In this document: positions 35,001 to 42,307 of the stretch, in pieces | Layout: every line of letters begins with the position of its first letter | Numbering within the stretch: position 1 is the stretch's first letter | From: Romanomermis culicivorax | Taxonomy: Eukaryota > Nematoda > Enoplea > Mermithida > Mermithidae | Direction of reading: 5' to 3' | Length of the DNA stretch: 64,000 nucleotides | Assembly: GCA_963922205.1 (NCBI GenBank) | Contig: CAWUHX010000300.1 | Span: 186,001 to 250,000, forward strand | The notes under the pieces: model-generated | Seen by the model: the letters and a program-made list of their open reading frames with translations, nothing else | Told to the model about the DNA's origin: nothing | The model's database searches: none | Made by a program: the position numbers and the translations under genes

Positions 35001-36940
35001 CTATGAAAGTCGGTACCGGTCGCCTTTTTTTGGCTCACCCTGTACAACCGACTAGACGTAATAAACACAAACACTGTTTTTCATTATTTAAACTTGTCGA
35101 ATAAATATTTGAGATCTTTCCACAAATAAGGAAGAAAAATTCGGCCGTCAAAATCAAAAAAGTGTCCTCTGACGCATTTTAGAAAGTCAAAATTTGATTA
35201 AGAATTATACGCAAGACTATGGCTATTCAAAATAACAACTTGCAATGCATTGTTTCATGGGAAAAAAGAAAAAAAATTAATTAAAAGAAAAAAGAAAATG
35301 AAAGAAAGCAGAGATAAAAGACGGAAACGTGAAAACAAACATAAACAAAAACATGAGCAATACACACAGAAAACGGAAGAAAACACAAATACATACTCCC
35401 CTCCAAAAAAAGAAAACAAAAATACCCCCCCCCCCCAACTGGTCGGAGGTCTTACAGGAATGGGTGCGGAAAAAACCCTGGTCAGGTATGGGTGCGGAAA
35501 AAAGCCCTGGTCAGTTATGGTCGAAAACACATATAAAATATGGGTTCCCAATACGAAATGACCGCCAATCCAGATTTATCTCGCAGCGTAGGTAATTTCG
35601 GACACAGGTTTTAAAAATGATGAATACAGTATGCATTCATATTGCGTTGCAAACCTTAAATATAGCGAAGGACTGAACTTCTAAAAAATGATTATTGTTT
35701 TTCGTCCACAGGTTCCAATATGGTTCAGTTCAAAGCTTGAAAGTGTACGAAGTTACCCCGTTTTACGGTATGAATTTCGAAAATGCAGCGCTAGAGAGAG
35801 AAATAAAACTGACTTAGAGAAATTTTAGCGATATAAAATTTTACCAAGATTTTTGATTTTCAAATGATGATTTTCGAATCATCTAAAGCACAGAAGAGCA
35901 GATTGCAAAAATTTTTGTTTTTTTTTCTTCAAGAAAAAGTCGTCAGAAATAACAATTTTACAGTAAATTCAGTAAAAAAGATGTGTGCCCCCCAAAAAAA
36001 TTCCTGGCTACAGGCCTGATTGATCGTGATCTTTTCACCATTTGGTTGGCGAAAGAAGCCAAAAATTCTTCCTCAATTTTTGATCTAATATATCTGGAGC
36101 CAGTAATTCAACAATCATAATTATTTATCAAAAGAGATTGTTTTCAGACAATATAAAGAATAAAAAAGCGCGATAGGTATTTTACTTCGGGCTGGAGTAC
36201 CGGTAATCAATTCCGGCGCTTTGCACCGGAAGAAAATGTTGTATTTTGATATTTTATAGCGTTGGAAAATGAATATTTTTATCATCTATTTTCTGCATGA
36301 AAGGTCTAATTTTCCAGTGAATTCAATGTGTTTCCAATTAGGTATAAAATAAAATTCAAAAATAAGGCAAGCAGCAAAGAATTCGGATGGCTTGACCGCA
36401 AGAACCGCTGTCATTTTTTGATGCTGAAGATGTTTTAATCATTTTCCAAATGCGAAAAATTATGTTCACGAAATCCGCAAAACTGTTTTGAGAAAATAAT
36501 CTAGAAAAATCTTCATTTTCGTCAAATTATGTGAAAAAACAATACAAGGTCAAACATTCATATATAACATGCTGATGTTTAAAAGCTATAAGCACAAGCT
36601 AGGCCGACATATTCAAACCGCACAACAAAAATGATACTAAAAATCATAAATCATTTGAAATTCGGCGCGAAGCGCCAGAAAATTTTTGGTATTTTTTAAA
36701 GCGCATAAAAATGCATCTCCGGACAGGAAACTTTAACCTGAAGGGTCGTTAGGCTCATGGCGCCTAATTGGCCTTCCTACAAACCAGCAACAAAGAAATT
36801 AAGAAATTCAGGTCCGGCGGAAATATTTCAATTTCTTAATTTTAGTTACTTGGTGTTCGCTTCGGCTTCTTTGAAATGTTAGACTCTGCAGATTCGTCCC
36901 CATTGGTTAATTTTCTGACACGACGAGACGTTGCTGGCAT
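19813..36940 (-). CDS. RCC1: RCC1, Ran guanine-nucleotide exchange factor (8 coding exons, 488 aa)
   Basis: Minus-strand join: 36940-36850, 31822-31581, 26514-26290, 23638-23374, 23196-23050, 22831-22706, 22646-22494, 20030-19813. Every intron is GT-AG and the phases (1,0,0,1,1,1,1) fit without a stop, so the model is internally checked. RCC1 is the chromatin-bound exchange factor that loads GTP on Ran, driving nuclear transport and spindle/nuclear envelope assembly. The basic N-terminus (KKPKR, VKRKK, residues ~24-37) looks like the RCC1 nuclear localisation signal. Seven propeller blades follow, with CGDGAVGQLALGE, YTCGCNDDCALGR, SAGDSHTAFLT, ICSGFNHLAFLT, TLGAGDCGQLGR, FSGDHHIVATDD, YTIGRGHDFRLG and IAAGGQHALF. 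The length exceeds the 421 aa of human RCC1 modestly, by insertions in loops. The D of SAGDSH (167) and HH (357-358) are kept. The residue aligned with human Asp182 is Asn235. Introns of 5027, 5066, 2651, 177, 218, 59 and 2463 bp hold many transposons. Confidence 0.93.
20473..21451 (-). mobile_element. hAT-type MITE with CAGGCCTGTAG ends, itself interrupted
   Basis: The right end is CTGCCTACAGGCCTG (21437-21451). The left end is a mutated AAAGCCTGAAGC. It is related to 25904-26082 and to a fragment at 35905-36020 (GGCTACAGGCCTG). Flanks AGTATATT and AATACATT agree at 6 of 8 bases. Confidence 0.5.
20511..21304 (+). mobile_element. hAT-type element, 794 bp, perfect 8-bp target duplication
   Basis: Starts CAGGCTTTTTTTAG and ends AAAAAAAGCCTG, with GGGGGAAC on both sides (20503-20510, 21305-21312). 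The subterminal GGAGCC/GGCTCC motifs also mirror each other. The interior contains a reversed Rpt-B piece with the GC hairpin (GGCGCTTCGCGCC, ~20703). Noncoding. Confidence 0.75.
21541..21834 (+). CDS. 97-aa helix-turn-helix-like ORF, transposase fragment
   Basis: From the ATG at 21541. A plausible N-terminal DNA-binding region reads AGASFISLRWVAKELRRS followed by VLRNWKKKP, the pattern of Tc1/mariner/IS630 transposase N-termini (helix, turn, recognition helix, basic linker). No catalytic D,D domain follows. It lies inside inverted repeats of mariner type, which supports a transposase origin. I do not recognise a specific family. Confidence 0.35.
   Translation: MSFDSETARLIDRVQASAFYRVKLAGASFISLRWVAKELRRSINWVLRNWKKKPLQKNLNFVLTELEYDIELFLNLLCSIPKRFRQVREANDDETDY
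22494..22646 (-). CDS. RCC1: RCC1 exon 7
   Basis: 153 bp, phase 1 to 1. Acceptor ATTTTTAG, donor GTAAAT, separated from exon 6 by a 59-bp intron. Encodes YTIGRGHDFRLG and AAGNNYSYAWNNDG. Reading through the donor hits a stop after six more codons (LIDY), which would remove the last blade. Confidence 0.88.
22706..22831 (-). CDS. RCC1: RCC1 exon 6
   Basis: 126 bp, phase 1 to 1. Acceptor TTTTTCAAG, donor GTACAG. Encodes the segment with FSGDHHIVATDD, including the conserved His pair. Confidence 0.88.
23050..23196 (-). CDS. RCC1: RCC1 exon 5
   Basis: 147 bp, phase 1 to 1. Acceptor AATTTCAG, donor GTAAGT. Encodes RMLIPAPIVPEV, DVWCTGYCCFA and YVWGLNNYYQLG, the fourth/fifth blade junction of RCC1. 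Confidence 0.9.
23374..23638 (-). CDS. RCC1: RCC1 exon 4
   Basis: 88 codons plus 1 nt. Acceptor CTCCCTTAG, donor GTGAGA at 23373-23368. An alternative donor 13 bases upstream (end at 23387) would break the frame with exon 5, so the later one is chosen. Encodes DKQGCLGLF, ICSGFNHLAFLT and TLGAGDCGQLGR. Confidence 0.88.
23697..24180. other. RCC1 intron 3, repeat fragments, no gene
   Basis: Starts with a hAT-like fragment (GGCTCGTACCCAGGAG with a following G-run). The remainder to 24180 is undistinguished AT-rich sequence with a short Rpt-B-like phrase near 24060-24090. Confidence 0.4.
24183..25358. mobile_element. Large fold-back element in RCC1 intron 3
   Basis: The left arm (24183-24620) and right arm (24640-25358) are reverse complements with few changes: the stretch with GTTTTTATCTGCTTATAACAG at 24430-24452 returns inverted at 24768-24792, and the ends read ACCGGCAAAATCAAG and CTTGATTTTGCCGGT. 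The right arm is longer because it contains an extra palindromic block (TTGCCGGTCTCGG ... CCGAGACCGGCAA at 25088-25128). Arm ORFs are mirror images and not genes. Confidence 0.75.
25395..25556 (+). repeat. Rpt-B fragment
   Basis: Damaged hairpin GGGCGCGCGCCGG near 25400 followed by the module GAAAATTTTGAGATTTTGACC also seen at 47895-47915. Confidence 0.6.
25558..26147 (-). mobile_element. Rpt-D MITE, interrupted by a second MITE
   Basis: Left TATACGTGTAACGGAG and right CCAATTACATGTATG correspond to the ends of the complete copy at 39094-39507. Internal blocks (CAAAATTTTAGGGAG, CAATATTTTTCCGATC, ATATGGC...GCGCCAAGA hairpin) match it in reverse. The target duplication is not evident. Confidence 0.6.
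25904..26082 (+). mobile_element. hAT-type MITE with CAGGCCTGTAG ends
   Basis: 179 bp from CAGGCCTGTAGGCAGG to GGCTACAGGTCTG. Flanks CACATTAC and CATATGAC agree at 6 of 8. Inserted inside the Rpt-D copy. Related to 20473-21451. Confidence 0.65.
26290..26514 (-). CDS. RCC1: RCC1 exon 3
   Basis: 75 codons, phase 0 to 0. Acceptor TTTTATAG, donor GTAATA. Encodes blade 2 (VYTCGCNDDCALGR), a charged loop longer than in human, SAGDSHTAFLT, and FAWGTFR, which runs into the beta-wedge. Confidence 0.92.
26515..29220. other. RCC1 intron 2, first part: no gene
   Basis: AT-rich intronic DNA. A 52-bp segment near 27349-27400 (minus) resembles an RCC1 repeat in translation but has wrong phase (see rejected). 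Nothing else recognised between 27400 and 29200. Confidence 0.5.
29221..30294. repeat. Inverted repeat pair, ~120-bp arms, ~830-bp spacer
   Basis: 29221-29339 and 30173-30294 are reverse complements with few changes; both contain ATGCCACTACATGCAAGTAG, which is read forward in the left arm and reversed in the right. No obvious duplication of flanks. The spacer has no recognised gene. Probably the ends of an undescribed nonautonomous element. Confidence 0.6.
30295..31580. other. RCC1 intron 2, last part: no gene
   Basis: Apart from the palindrome, holds a 71-codon lysine/tyrosine-rich ORF (30778-30993, +) that I do not recognise. 31125-31340 resembles 20885-21140 and ends in a half hairpin (GGTGCTTGCGCCGG), so it is Rpt-B. 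Confidence 0.4.
30472..30528. repeat. 57-bp near-perfect palindrome
   Basis: CATTCATCAACCATTGTGTA (30479-30498) pairs with TACAATGATCGATGAATG (30504-30521) around a TACA centre. It lies in RCC1 intron 2. Function unknown. Confidence 0.6.
31581..31822 (-). CDS. RCC1: RCC1 exon 2
   Basis: Phase 1 in, phase 0 out. Acceptor TATTTTAG, donor GTGAGA. Encodes VKRKK and the first blade (CGDGAVGQLALGE, then IAAGSFHTVVLT). Reading past the donor gives an unrelated tail, so the 103-codon open frame here is not the real exon. Confidence 0.9.
32708..33259 (+). mobile_element. Internally deleted Tc1/mariner-like element
   Basis: The right end complement CAGGGTGTTAAAAAACACTC matches the left GGGTTAAAAAAACACCCCGG, and TA follows the right end (33260-33261). 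Two transposase-like scraps lie in different frames: a start with ALVIRSVNSGYGAKQIFNEFY (about 32828-32935), and a C-terminal-like part WKRLSQEKINRARNEFL ending KGEHCES (to the stop at 33117-33119). The spacing fits loss of the catalytic middle. Confidence 0.6.
32826..33119 (+). pseudogene. Transposase remnant (N- and C-terminal pieces)
   Basis: The first piece runs from the ATG at 32826 until a TGA near 32937, where the second frame (no ATG, opens near 32937) takes over to TAG 33117. The last ~25 residues (RLSQEKINRARNEFL ... PAKGEHCES) resemble the C-terminal region of mariner-like transposases, which often ends in a KG-H-E motif. No catalytic acidic residues can be placed. A non-functional remnant is most likely. 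Confidence 0.4.
33590..34150 (-). repeat. Dispersed repeat shared with 43260-43860
   Basis: Read on the minus strand it follows 43260-43860 for its whole length (AGAGCACCCCATA, AAGAATGACTTACTGGT, GGAAATGAGTAAGTG, TGTAAT(C/T)CTTGGGATTGG). The second copy lies inside the 3855-bp element and has an extra ~155 bp. Confidence 0.65.
34297..35042. mobile_element. Tc1/mariner-type MITE, 746 bp, TA duplication
   Basis: Starts CAGGGTGAGTCAAAAAAAGG and ends with its complement; about 28 of the 30 outermost bases match. TA lies on both sides (34295-34296, 35043-35044). No ORF above background. Lies in RCC1 intron 1. Confidence 0.85.
35250..35600. repeat. A-rich tract and Rpt-A MITE end fragment
   Basis: 35260-35410 is A/G-rich simple sequence giving lysine-rich spurious ORFs. 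35428-35462 is the right end of Rpt-A (CCCAACTGGTCGG...TTACAGGAATG). A 31-bp unit, GGGTGCGGAAAAAA(C/G)CCTGG, is then repeated twice. Confidence 0.55.
35900..36760 (+). repeat. MITE fragment and Rpt-B repeat in RCC1 intron 1
   Basis: 35905-36020 is a half copy of the CAGGCCTGTAG MITE. 36205-36760 is Rpt-B with hairpins GGCGCTTTGCACC (~36215) and GGCGCGAAGCGCC (~36664). It ends about 90 bp before exon 1. Confidence 0.6.
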
Positions 36941-36983
36941 GGCATAGATTATTCCAGCAATTAAATTAACAGAAGTAAAGTAT
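36850..36983 (-). CDS. RCC1: RCC1 exon 1 (start codon at 36940)
   Basis: Coding from ATG 36940 to 36850 (30 codons plus 1 nt), encoding a basic, low-complexity N-terminus (MPATSRRVRKL... KKPKRTP). The donor is GTAACT. The A of the split codon joins CT of exon 2 to give Thr. A T-rich acceptor (TTTTTCTATTTTTAG) lies 43 bases upstream of the ATG, ending at 36984. It is either a 5'-UTR splice or a spliced-leader acceptor. Confidence 0.82.
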
Positions 36984-36998
36984 CTAAAAATAGAAAAA
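36969..36998 (-). promoter_or_regulatory. Candidate trans-splice or UTR acceptor upstream of RCC1
   Basis: On the minus strand CAATTTCTTTTTTCTATTTTTAG precedes the RCC1 start; written in parts, CTTTTTTCTATTTTTAG then ATACTTTAC. A T-rich stretch ending in AG 43 bases before an ATG is where nematodes attach a spliced leader. A normal 5'-UTR intron is equally possible. Confidence 0.35.
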
Positions 36999-37075
36999 AG
37001 AAATTGTATTCACTGAGGTCGACCTAAACTGTAGATGTTTTCAAGAATAAATACGTGGTTTGGTTCATACATGTA

Positions 37076-37360
37076 ACGGGGTCCTGAGGTCCGGGGGGGG
37101 CCGTGGTCAGACGACTTTTTTGTGGCCGGGGGTCACTGATTCCCAAAATTTTAGGGAGGAGTCTCTAAAGAAAAAATTTGATTTTTTTTGTTCAAAAATT
37201 GACATTTTTCAGTATTTTTCCAGCCAAATGTAGGCAGTAGCTAAATGGACTTCAGTCTTCAGTTCATTTAGCCAAAACAAGCAACATGGCTAAATGTATT
37301 CGAGTCCATCTATCCAAAACCCGCAAAATGGCTAAATGGACTCGAGTTTTCTTGTGGCAC
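37076..37360 (+). repeat. Rpt-D MITE end followed by minisatellite units
   Basis: 37076-37230 begins CATACATGTAACGGGG and follows the right half of 39094-39507 in reverse. It then breaks into units of GCTAAATGGACTCGAGT-like sequence that also form the arrays at 39645-39802 and 40406-40485. Confidence 0.6.
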
Positions 37361-38890
37361 AGCAAATGTATGGATATTGATAGTCGTGAGCCAAATTTTC
37401 AAACGTGCAGATCTAGAGCATCGAAAAACGAATACTACCTGAATATGTTAGTGGATTTTTATAAGGTCTACGAGTGTTCACACAATGATGCACTCATTGC
37501 ATATAAGTTATCCAATTCAGATGACTCCAATTGCATTGATGCGTCGTTACTGTAATTAAATATATCAGAAGATCGAGACCCCTAATTTTTTCTAGCTTGC
37601 CGAAGGAGATTGGCTCTTAAGGTATGGATTTTCACGCGGAAATTGCTGCCCCACCCGTACTGTCAGTTGTCTCGAGCTCACAATTGACGTGGTAACTGTT
37701 TTTAGAATGCTTCCGAAAAATAAAATCATAAAGCAAGTATACATTGTACAATCGGACTCCACTTTTTAAATTTTGTGCTAAACCAAGCATTTGGAGAAGA
37801 AAATTTACAAGCAAGTTCATGTAATCCTCGGCAATTTTTGCGTAAAAAATTAAAATTTTACAATACAATCTTCCCACAATATTCATTCTATTTTTGTCAT
37901 TTTTCGATTGGTTTCAGAGAAAGTAGATATAGCGAGTATGACAAAGAAAATCAGAGTGGGCGGATAAATTTATACCCATCACTGCAAGCAAACATATTTC
38001 TTGTAAACTGTTCATAACCAATCACACAGTTTTGCTGAAACATAAGAAAATTAATCTCACATAATTACTGTATTGTTAGCAATTACGAGACCCCCGAAGT
38101 GTTGGAGTATATAAATGAAGTGAATCTCAATTTTTCGAGATTTCGTGAATGAAGAGATTAACTTTACTCTTCTAACCGATAGTGTCATCATGAAAAATGC
38201 TTCGAAAAGCTGGTATCCACGTTCAACTGATGACAGAGAAACGCCATTATGTATACTAGTTGGGATTGGTAAAAATGCGGAAGAGGCTACCGTTTGCTCC
38301 AATATAAAACATTTTTTCCAAGCTTGTGTTCGACAATTGATTTCTTCTCATGAGAACTTAATACACACACAGAGATCCGGAAATTCTCAAAAGTGCAATT
38401 CATAACGCAGCTTCGAGAAAAATTTAGTTAGATGGGCACTTTAATAGAAATTTTCACATCTACCTGTTTTTCATGCAGTAGCTGAATTAGAGTTTCGGTG
38501 AATCCTGAACACATTTAGCATATTAGAAAGACAAAGGGAATAATTACTAAAACTAGCTGAATCTTGGAATCAACAAGTATAAGAATATAAAATGATCTTA
38601 CAATGTTCTAGTACAATGACTATTTATAATATTGTCTCTACACGCCCCCACATCAGTGTAGATCTTCCATGTATATTATATAGTAAATAAATCATTTTAT
38701 TGTCAGGAATATTCAATAATGCATACATTAGCGATGCTGTCGACAAGTATCACAATATTTAAAAATGAAATATTATCATTTATCACATTTCATCATTTTC
38801 TTTCAATCCAGACTGATCAATCTACCTTAATCATGAACGTTCACTGTAAACGAGTATAAGTGGCGCTGAAAAAATATAACATATTATCTA
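37361..38890. other. Unrecognised region upstream of RCC1
   Basis: Contains three modest plus-strand frames: to 37555, to 38017 and 38124-38405. The last has the least biased composition but matches nothing I know. A T-rich AG at 37914-37919 (GGTTTCAG) could be an acceptor. No consistent gene model could be joined. Confidence 0.3.
38124..38405 (+). CDS. Hypothetical ORF, possible exon
   Basis: 93 codons open from after the TGA at 38121 to the TAA at 38403-38405; the first ATG is internal (38190). Mixed composition with acidic and basic residues (for example NASKSWYPRSTDDRETPL and NAEEATVC), unlike the low-complexity frames around it. No domain recognised, no neighbouring exon shown. It might be a transposon-encoded piece. 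Confidence 0.15.
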   Translation: MSIFRDFVNEEINFTLLTDSVIMKNASKSWYPRSTDDRETPLCILVGIGKNAEEATVCSNIKHFFQACVRQLISSHENLIHTQRSGNSQKCNS

Positions 38891-39042
38891 CAGGGCCATG
38901 CACAAGGAGGGGGGGGGCAGCTGCCCCCCCCCCCATTAGGCAGCATGCAAACAGTTTATCGTGTAAAATCAACATTTTCTGGGACCATTTAGTAAAAAAA
39001 TTGAGTCCGCCTCCCCATGAAAAAATCCTGCGCACGGCCCTG
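38891..39042. mobile_element. hAT-type MITE, 152 bp, perfect 8-bp duplication
   Basis: Starts CAGGGCCATGCACAAGG and ends CCTGCGCACGGCCCTG. ATTATCTA is present on both sides (38883-38890 and 39043-39050). It has a G/C-run palindromic centre (GGGGCAGCTGCCCC). Confidence 0.9.
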
Positions 39043-39093
39043 ATTATCTATTATTAATAATATGATATTATATTATCTAAAATGTATCAGAAA

Positions 39094-39507
39094 CATACAT
39101 GTAATTGGGGGGGAAGTGCTATGGGAACCCCCCCCCCAGAAATCGTCGACCATATGGCTAGCCATTGGGCGACCGCCCCCCAGGATTTTCCAATCCTATG
39201 GCTAGCCATATGGTAGCCCTAGAGACCCCCATACTTTTGGTCTTAAAAATACTGAAAAATGTTAATTTTTGAACAAAAGATGGTCAAAAACATCAATTTT
39301 CTCGGCGCTTCGCGCCATAAATACATTTTTTCATCATTTTTCAGACAAAAATTACTATTTTTTGAACCATTTTTCGGACTTCTTTTCATCAAGAAATCAA
39401 ATTTTTTACTGAGACCCCTCCCCCCCCAAAATTTTCGGAATTACTGACCCCCGGCCCCAGAAAAGTGGCCCAACCCCCTCAGACCTCAGGGCTCCGTTAC
39501 ATGTATG
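39094..39507 (+). mobile_element. Rpt-D MITE, 414 bp, perfect 8-bp duplication
   Basis: CATACATGTAATTGGG to CTCCGTTACATGTATG, with ATCAGAAA at 39086-39093 and 39508-39515. It contains paired CCATATGGCTAGCCAT phrases and an internal GGCGCTTCGCGCC hairpin (~39304), so this family also carries the Rpt-B-type motif. hAT-type by its duplication length. Confidence 0.9.
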
Positions 39508-39644
39508 ATCAGAAATACACAAAACTGCATAGCCCAAGCGGAGCACCATTTGATTCATTGTTAATCATCAAGTTTACTATCTATTGTCAAGTTTAGTATT
39601 TCGCTCGAAGCCACAGTCAATCGTCTGATTACTGTATTCTTAGA

Positions 39645-39802
39645 ACTTGAGTCCATTTAGCCGTTTAGTGTGTTTTGACTAGATGGACTCAGGTCCATTG
39701 AGCCATTTTGCAGGTCTTGGCTAGATGGAATCGAGTCCAATTAGCAATTTTGTGAGTTTTGGCTACATGGACTCAAGTTCATTAACTAATTTTGTGTGTT
39801 TT
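39645..39802 (+). repeat. Minisatellite, ~40-bp unit
   Basis: About four units of GACTCGAGTCCATTTAGCC-like sequence followed by ATTTTGTGTGTTTTGGCTA-like sequence. The array resumes at 40406 after the solo LTR. Confidence 0.7.
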
Positions 39803-40401
39803 TGTAATGGGGCGCCGATTGACTACAGTGTAAACTCGTCGGTTTTACAAAGTGGTTCACAAGAACGCATCGTTTTGGAGCTCAAAGTTGCTCAAAGTTG
39901 TTCGAAGGTTCACAACATCGAACATTACACTCGCAGAAGGTTTGTGGTAAAGTTCAGTTCTTGTTTTTGTTGCAGTCTTGAGCGGTTGTATCTCTTGCTG
40001 TCCATCGCGACCCATTTTGAACATTGTGAAGGGGCGATTCGCAGTAGTAAGTATTTGTTTAATAAAATATATAATCCTTTCACTTGTCAATACTAAAGTA
40101 GTAGTAAGACCAGTCTAGTATAGGTCGTAAGTGTATCGCAAGTTTCAGCATCTGAAAACCTTTGACGACCTGAGCGAAGATCCCTTGATAAATTGACATA
40201 ACGCTTTCTACAAGCCCATCAATTTCCTGCGTACAATTATTGTTGCGTAATTTTGTCTAACACTCCGAGTGTTCCGTTTCTAGCATTCCGCATGCTCTAC
40301 TACGTTCCCTACATCTCTTATTAGAACGCGTGATAAATCGTCAAGCTACACAGCTTAAAAGCATCCATTTTCGTCATCGACTATTATTTTGACGCATGAC
40401 A
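39803..40401 (+). mobile_element. Solo LTR of the same family as 3531-11908
   Basis: Begins TGTAATGGGGCGCCG and ends GACGCATGACA; alignable end to end with the 594-bp LTRs but with many substitutions and a changed 3' end. TTTT lies on both sides (39799-39802, 40402-40405), a 4-bp duplication as for the full element. It is much older than the intact copy. The 123-codon ORF through it is not a gene. Confidence 0.85.
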
Positions 40402-40405
40402 TTTT

Positions 40406-40485
40406 GACTATAGATGGACTCGAGTCCATTTAGCCATTTTCTGCATTTTAGCTAAATGGATTCAAGTCCACCTAGCCACTGGTTG
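40406..40485 (+). repeat. Minisatellite, remainder after the solo LTR
   Basis: Two units of ACTCGAGTCCATTTAGCC-type sequence, continuing 39645-39802. Confidence 0.65.
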
Positions 40486-40489
40486 CCCA

Positions 40490-40985
40490 ATTCCTACTCA
40501 AACGGCCGACCATTTCTGGGGTAGGGGTTCCTATGACCTATAGTACTTCCCTCTAATACATGTAATGATGTCAACTATGATTTCATCAGTCGATAATACG
40601 GGGAAAGCAGGTTAATAAGAATTGACAAACTCACATAATTGAGGCTAACAAAGTATATATCGTTTGCCAACTGTGCTGACACACAATGCATCCTTTCTGT
40701 ATATCTCGAGCCACAAAATTTTTTCTCCAAATGGGGAAAGAGCCCAGAATTTTTTTCCTTTTCCGAATTTTTCCCCCGAAAAGCACGATTTGGGGGAAAA
40801 GTGCGATCAGCATGGCAAGCAATGATCGATTCCAAATAACTATTATACCCAAAATGCACCTCATCGAGTCAAAAATCCCAAAATTTCTTTCACATTTCCA
40901 GATTTCTTTCGCCAAAAACACCAATTTGACGGAAGAACAAAAAAATTGTCACCTGTAGCATACAAAGAGATCTGTCATCAATTTG
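40490..40985 (+). repeat. Rpt-D end fragment and Rpt-B module
   Basis: 40500-40565 resembles an Rpt-D end (CCTATGACC, TACATGTAATG). 40680-40960 matches 2160-2340 (ATGGGGAAAGAGCCC, AAAAGCACGATTTGGG). ORFs of 90-97 codons here are repeat-derived. Confidence 0.55.
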
Positions 40986-41013
40986 ATTAGCCGAAAAATT
41001 TCATACCTTCAAC

Positions 41014-41182
41014 CATACCTGTAAGAGGTCCAACTAGTTGGGAGGAGGGGGTTAAACCGAAAATTAGGGAGAGGGGGTCGAAAAAAGTCGAAATTTTACC
41101 CAAAAAAGGCCAAAACACATACAATTTTTTGCTAATTTTTTCAATTTTTTCCAAACTGAGGGGGGTGTCCCATACAGGTATG
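41014..41182 (+). mobile_element. Rpt-A MITE, 169 bp
   Basis: CATACCTGTAAGAGG to CATACAGGTATG. Flanks CCTTCAAC and CCTTCAAT, 7 of 8 matching. Internally shortened at its right side. Confidence 0.85.
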
Positions 41183-41245
41183 CCTTCAATTTGATTGGTC
41201 GAAAAATTGTAGACCACTCTTTTCTTCCAAACCGTGAGTCCATCC

Positions 41246-41299
41246 AAGCCTAAGCCCAAACTTAAGCCTAAAGCCTACACGTAAACCTAAGCCTAGGCC
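41246..41299 (-). repeat. Degenerate telomere-type repeat (GCCTAA)n
   Basis: AAGCCTAAGCCCAAACTTAA and so on, reverse orientation of TTAGGC. Flanked by the same repeat sequence as 2391-2480. Confidence 0.7.
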
Positions 41300-41739
41300 A
41301 GAAAATTTCCCAGAAATAACCATACCTGTAAGGGATCCGACCAGTTGGGGGGGAGGTAAATCCGAAATTTTGGGGGAGGGGGTCGAAAAAAGTGGAAATT
41401 TTTCCCAAAAAAGGCAAAAAACATATTTTTGCCAATTTTCTCAATTTTTTCTAAACTGGGGGGGTTGGGTATATGGTTGGCCAGGCAGGGGCTATGCAGC
41501 GCCCGGCGCTCTATAACAGTATTACATAATTTTTTTTATTCAGCGCCCGGCGCTGCATAACCAAGCATTATGATTTTTTTATTCAGCCCCAGGCGATGAA
41601 TAACCAGTGGCATGACACACAGTTATTCAGCACCCGGCGACGATAACTACAGTAATTGAGACTTAAATCATAATATCCTGAAAATACTAACCTAATCAGC
41701 GATATTAGCGAACGAAAGTCAAAAGTAATAGGGACCGCT

Positions 41740-41979
41740 TGCACCAGTAAGAGGTCCGACCTGTTAGGGGATCCCAAAATTTGGGTGTGGGGGTCAAAAA
41801 AACACAAAAAATTTCGAAAATTTTCCCAAAAAGCGATTTTTCGCCCAATTTTTTCCAAGTGTGCGGGGGGGGGGTTGGGTATAGGATTGACCAAATTGAG
41901 GGTGGGGGTTCCGATGGGTATAGGGTTCGACCAAGTTGGGGGTGGAGGTCCCCCCAGCCCTCTCCCAATTACTGGTATG
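41740..41979 (+). mobile_element. Rpt-A MITE relic inside the 3855-bp element
   Basis: CACCAGTAAGAGGTCCGACC to CCCAATTACTGGTATG, with the family's G-runs. Ends mutated in parallel (CCAGTAA/TTACTGG). No target duplication seen. Confidence 0.65.
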
Positions 41980-42307
41980 CCAGTGATTCCTGAACTATTC
42001 TAGGAGTTGCCTATGGATTTCCGTATTCATGAAACTTTGACACGAGTGATTATAAGACGTAACAACATAATTCTCAAGGCTGATGTTCAAGGAAGAGGCT
42101 TAATTTGATAATTTAATTTTGTGGACTTTCATGTGTGAGCTTTGAATAGTGTATGTCAAAATGAACTGAGATGATCATGTAGCAAATGACTAGGCATGGG
42201 CGATGTACTAATGTTTTCAATCAGTCAGACACTGCAGTCAACCAACTGGATAACAAAAAAAATCAGCTGGAAATGGGCAAAACGGTAAAAATTACATTAA
42301 TTTTGGA

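Noticed and set aside
35250..35561. Lysine-rich 103-codon ORF
   Set aside because: A/G-rich simple sequence joined to a MITE end.
39725..40096. 123-codon plus-strand ORF
   Set aside because: It runs through a minisatellite and a solo LTR.
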